From Vesta saturnalis (lineage: Eukaryota; Arthropoda; Insecta; Coleoptera; Lampyridae): DNA of 64,000 bases. The stretch is from the NCBI GenBank assembly GCA_036346205.1, contig JARFJB010001349.1, forward strand, positions 1,475,501 to 1,539,500, written 5' to 3'. Within the stretch, counting starts at the first letter, position 1. Each line of letters opens with the position of its first letter. Under the pieces are notes generated by a model. It made no database searches, had not been told where the DNA came from, and saw nothing but the letters and a program-made list of their open reading frames with translations. The translations under genes were made by a program, and so were the position numbers. Of the stretch, positions 59,791 to 64,000 are shown in pieces.

Positions 59791-59820
59791 GTTATTCTCT
59801 GTTACATGTAGTAGATGATT

Positions 59821-61751
59821 TATACAAAAAATACCTTCTCGTGCCTTTAAATATCACACGTTTAAATGGTTCCAAGTCCCTAGTGAAATTTTTCTTGTAC
59901 CAAATCGATTCTGTTCCACTGAGTCTTTACCACGCCTTCTTTGATCCGGACCCGTCTTGCTTCTTCACATTAAAGGCAAAAGCTGAAAGGATTTCTGCTA
60001 TCTAGGGTATAGAAGTATCTGCATTAAGCGAGTAAGCTATTTACTTGCAAAATGCTTCAAACTATTTCCAGTATTCGCCTTTATTGTATTTAAAGGTACT
60101 TTTACAACCTCGATTTTTTAATTGTAATTCATCCAAAAGTAATTATTTTCGTTTTATTATTTTTATCGTGAAATTACTACTATCAAGATTGTGTGAAATT
60201 TTCTTTGGAAAATAGTCCGTCATATATATCCCTCTTACATACCATCCTTGAACATGCACTCGGGATATAACTACTGAATATTCACTAAAATAAATGTATG
60301 TTCCTGAACACATAAATATTTAGTAGTTTTTGGTTGTATTGGGATATTATTGTATGTATTCTTCTTGTTGGTTTGCCCCTCAATACTGTTTGATTTAACC
60401 CATATTGCTCATCGTAAATTAACGTTCCGTATTGGCTAAATCACTATTGCGTCCTAATAGAGAAGAATTTTAGTTAAAGTCAAGTATTAGTACTGCTAGA
60501 GAAACCCTTCAGTATGCTATTGTCTATCACATTATTCAAAGCTCTTTATCTAGAAGTGAATGTGTGCAAAATGATTTTCTATAATACGTACCAGACAGAA
60601 CAAATCATACAACATTCTGTGACCAGGATTAAAATTTACCAAGTTGATAAATATGTTTGGGTATTAGCGAAATCTGCATAACAGAGAAGTTAAATAAATC
60701 ATACATAATTTGGACCAGTGTGGTTAAGAGAAAATTATGTTGCGGTACATAAAGTGGTTTCACCGTGATTACTATTACACTTTAAATTAACTTCAACCAA
60801 GAAATAACACAATTTAAATGTTTCCCAAGATTTTATGTATAATGGAATATAATGAGGGTTGTACAAATTTGACCTGAAGAACGATAAACCCCTTGTAATA
60901 GCGTCATAATGAAAGTTGCGTATCGTTACCTAAAACCCAAATAGTAATAACAATCTAAATAGAGAAATTATTAAATATACTCAACATTTTCGGTTAAACC
61001 TAATCTAAATTTTATATTACAATTATAACAATACGTGTTGACAATTATTTAAACATGAACATTAACCTGTAGTTCTATTGTTAACAACTAAAATTCAAAT
61101 AACGTCAAGAAACATAAATTAATATCCTGCCTTTCAAAACGAATGAGTGACACCTAATTTTATTTCTTAACAATAGACACATTTTTTTAACGTGTGGCGC
61201 TGTTATGGTAAAAATTGAATACTTTCGTGTGGCTATTTACTACATCTCAAGATGTTTACAAATATGGGATGGTCATGGTTTATTTTCTGTAAGTTTGCAA
61301 TAATGAATTGAAAAATTTGGTGTGTCAAGTAAACGTAATTTACAAACACGACAATGATAAATGAAAGTTTGTTAGATAGAATTACATTTATAGCAAGAAA
61401 ACTTAAGACAAATTACAAAATCCACAAGACTGATTCTGTCGAATATTTAGATTTTTCTAAATTGTATGATTAGGGCCGATTGCATAAGTAATAAAACTTT
61501 GGTTTAAACTTTAACTCGTTCCCAGTGTTGGGTTAACGCAACCTGATTTCTTTCAACCTTCACATTCGACGGTCACTTTTTAATTTTCGCGCCAATTCAA
61601 CTTCGACCCCTTCACCTTCACCGGTCGCCACGGCTATTTTTCTGTTTTGATGGCACATCTACCGACTATGACCTTTTTCTAGACACACCAAATTTTTACA
61701 CTTAGCCGTTCTTTCAACTTAGTGGATACAGGAAAAACACGTTTCAAATTA

Positions 61752-61753
<2 letters not shown>
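59821..61753. other. No gene seen
   Basis: AT-rich DNA. The minus-strand continuation of the recombinase copy (59820-60010) is not recognisable. Confidence 0.5.

Positions 61754-61830
<77 letters not shown>
61754..61830. repeat. (TA)n microsatellite
   Basis: About 38 TA units. Confidence 0.95.
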
Positions 61831-61832
<2 letters not shown>

Positions 61833-62840
61833 CTTTAGGATAAGTGACAATTGTACGTTTGTCTTATGAGTGTAATCTTATAAAAAGCAACTTTTATTAT
61901 TTATCGGGTCCGGCGCTTTTTATCTCCCCATTAATTTTATTAACTATTCTTCTATTATAAACAACGCTTGATCAACCTTGCACTTTTCCATACCAGAGCT
62001 TGATCAATTCAAACGTGCCTTTAGTCCATAAAAAATGTATTAACAAATATATTTACAAATAATTATCACCACAATGAAGGCACATGTCTGGTTCATAGAA
62101 TTCTTGTGACTGCTGCTTGAAGAATTCTTTCGCAGCGTTGTGCACTTCTGAGTCTGTTTTTCAGTAGACCAAAGGTGATAAATCTAGGCTATAAGTGTAA
62201 TGTATAATGTAAAAATAATCGTACAAGGTAATGTAGTTTACTTGAATATTTTATAATAATTTGCATTAAATTTTGTTTAAGTTCCCCCAAGACACGCAAG
62301 CGGCGGTGCAAGCAAAGCCTTCCTTTCTTATCCAGTTCCATACGCCCGCTCATATCCGTCCATACTGATAAACAGTTCCTGCATAAGCTGTTTCCGTTAC
62401 ATAAGCTATTCACGGGCTATTTGAACTTGGTTCAGTATCCATCACGATCAAATAAAAATAAAAATAAATTAACAACTAACGCTACATCGGACGCTTTAAC
62501 CGCTTCCAGAAGAAACCAGTTGTCACTCACTGATCTGGCTCATATCTACAACAAGAATGGGTTCCAACCAAGACAAGAATAGCGTCGCGCCGGAGAATAG
62601 TACATGATAAAGGAGGATCAGAGGAACACGTATAAGACTGCTACCAGAATAAGTAAGGACTGTATATACCGTAGTAGGACCACATAAAGGACACCAGCAA
62701 ACCACCAACAGAGAAGGAGAACCGATGTCGGCACATTAACCGCTTTTTAATAAAAAAAATTTTTAATTAATTTTTTATTTATTTTATTTTAGAACTTGTT
62801 TTCATTCATTTCTATTTGGTCTTCGATTTCCATGTTTTTT
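61831..62840. other. No gene seen
   Basis: Mixed composition. From about 62280 it becomes less AT-rich. It may be a 5' leader of the element suspected downstream; there is no direct evidence. Confidence 0.4.
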
Positions 62841-64000
62841 CCCTCGGGCAGAGACCCCCTTCTGATAACATTAGTTCTCCATTTCACAAATCCCGTAAAC
62901 AACACTAATACCAACTGTGATGGTCAAGTACGGTCGCTGAAGTGATGGCACCACTACGGTTGCTTTCCCAACCTCCGACAACTGCTCACTGATGACGACC
63001 TACTCAGTGGTGACCGCCGCACCCTCACCAGCTTCTTTTACTAAACCCAGAACCACATCCAATGCTTCGATCACATCCCCACAGCCATACACATCCACAA
63101 GCTCATACGTATCACCACCACGAAGAGTACTAGTTCCAACACCTTCTAAATTGACCGCCACCACAAGAAACACAACCCGCCTACCCCCATTTACCTCCTC
63201 CAGATATTACGTTCGCAATATCCTTAAATCCACATCTTCCCACAAATGCCTGTACAACAACCTTTAAACAGTTAGACATGTCGTGGTTGAGTATAACGTT
63301 CAACCACAATCACACCTACCTCTTCGTCACATTCTCTCCTCTACAAACGAAAAACAAACTGTTGAAACTACGGCACCACTTTGGGGATTCCACAGCTTGC
63401 CGTACACTACTATCCGATCCTTGATCTACCATTACTCCTAGCCCTCCATCCTTTTCTTAAGTAATTCGTCACGTAGACAAGGGTACTCGAATCGAGTATA
63501 CACTAAATACGATTGCCAATCACAAAATGACAAAGGCTATACGCATTATATTCTGAGGTGACCAACACTCCTACCTCCCCCTTCTGTTTAATAATCTTTT
63601 GCAAAGCCACCCTTGCAACCCTCTTACAAACTGGGTGTCCATGTTCGGGAAACATCACCCCTGCGAACTTTCGTTCCTTTCACCACCGCTCCACAAGTAT
63701 TACCCTACTGCACGTAGATGGGCCATACTGTTTAGGAGGGTTCTACCCTCCTCTGCCCCAACTATGGCAGCAAAGTGTAACAACTGCGGAGAAGCAGACC
63801 CATCCTATTCGTTCTAATATCGGAAACGTTGCAAAACCTCCTCAGTTCTCGTTCAGAGACCCCTTACCACAAAAGCCTTCTTCAACACCAACGCCTTATC
63901 TATGTCCTTTTCCAGTTCTTTTCTGACAGACAATTTTTTTAACGTTTCCGTTACCGGTACATGTAATCCCTAAATCATTCATTGTGGATTAGGGAAACGC
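62841..64000 (+). other. GC-richer region, possible LINE ORF1 (gag) relic
   Basis: Composition changes clearly from the rest of the window. Open frames at 62992-63267 (Thr/Ser/Pro-rich, SPQPYTSTSSYVSPPRR), 63558-63926 and 63599-63817 are disconnected. AKCNNCGEADPSYSF (63769-63815) resembles one zinc knuckle of Jockey-type ORF1 proteins, with the expected His replaced by Asp. A Pro/Thr-rich stretch followed by a Cys knuckle is the ORF1 layout of such LINEs, but the middle domain is not recognisable. The region runs off the window. Confidence 0.35.

Noticed and set aside
1..64000. CRISPR arrays, prokaryotic operons, rRNA
   Set aside because: None seen; all signals are eukaryotic and transposon-derived.

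Overview
The window is a repeat-choked, AT-rich piece of an animal nuclear genome, almost certainly an arthropod and most likely an insect. I found no intact host gene, rRNA or genuine tRNA. Nearly every coding trace belongs to a decayed mobile element: Tc1/mariner-type transposons of several lineages, a piggyBac element, a FLYWCH/Mutator-like element, Crypton-type tyrosine recombinase fragments, a CR1/Jockey-like LINE, two Penelope-like retroelements and a relic of a Maverick/Polinton (adintovirus-like) virus-transposon. The mix of piggyBac at a TTAA site, mariners with TA targets, short AT-rich introns inside transposase genes and long (TA)n tracts fits an insect. The species cannot be told from the sequence.

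Layout. 1-4425: empty AT-rich DNA and a Penelope 3' end with a hammerhead-like motif. 4426-6489: a 2-kb palindrome built from two opposed copies of a mariner-type element. 7.6-8.7 kb: relic of an intron-bearing IS630/Tc1-type transposase (called family A here). 11.07-12.35 kb: a whole but dead mariner. 12.36-15.06 kb: a LINE lacking the centre of its reverse transcriptase. 15.5-16.1 kb: a FLYWCH-MULE relic. 16.1-21.2 kb: no genes, one foldback repeat. 21.7-25.6 kb: five CACGTG-centred repeats followed by a collinear Polinton fragment (integrase tail with chromodomain, penton-like protein, pVI/pX-like protein, major capsid protein, conserved unknown, protease start), every protein broken or truncated. 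25.6-28.8 kb: no genes.

29.3-36.5 kb is the most striking stretch. Three mariner-type elements with very long terminal inverted repeats (about 525, 420-500 and 670 bp) and one MITE sit end to end, separated by (TA)n tracts or a short TATA junction, as if a TA microsatellite had been hit repeatedly. The third has one frameshift and two stop codons and shows a DD41D catalytic spacing. 36.6-41.2 kb holds three more transposase relics. 41.2-45.2 kb is empty. 45.2-47.5 kb has the second, inverted Penelope copy and another mariner. 48.8-51.3 kb is a tandem duplication with a piggyBac inserted in its second unit. 51.7-52.4 kb holds three copies of a tRNA-derived SINE. 52.8-53.7 kb is another family A relic beside a long hairpin carrying two hammerhead-like motifs. 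55.0 kb is a BED-finger fragment. 56.4-57.9 kb is a mariner-type element with about 150-bp terminal repeats. 58.8-59.8 kb is a tail-to-tail pair of tyrosine recombinase fragments. After 62.8 kb the composition turns GC-richer, possibly the gag (ORF1) region of another LINE running off the window.

The pieces do not form a pathway. They record layered insertions. The links between them are shared target preference (TA, TTAA), shared terminal motifs (CAGGGTGT-like ends on several elements) and inverted duplication, which occurs repeatedly (4.4-6.5, 17.3-17.6, 52.0-52.3, 53.6-53.7 and 58.8-59.8 kb).
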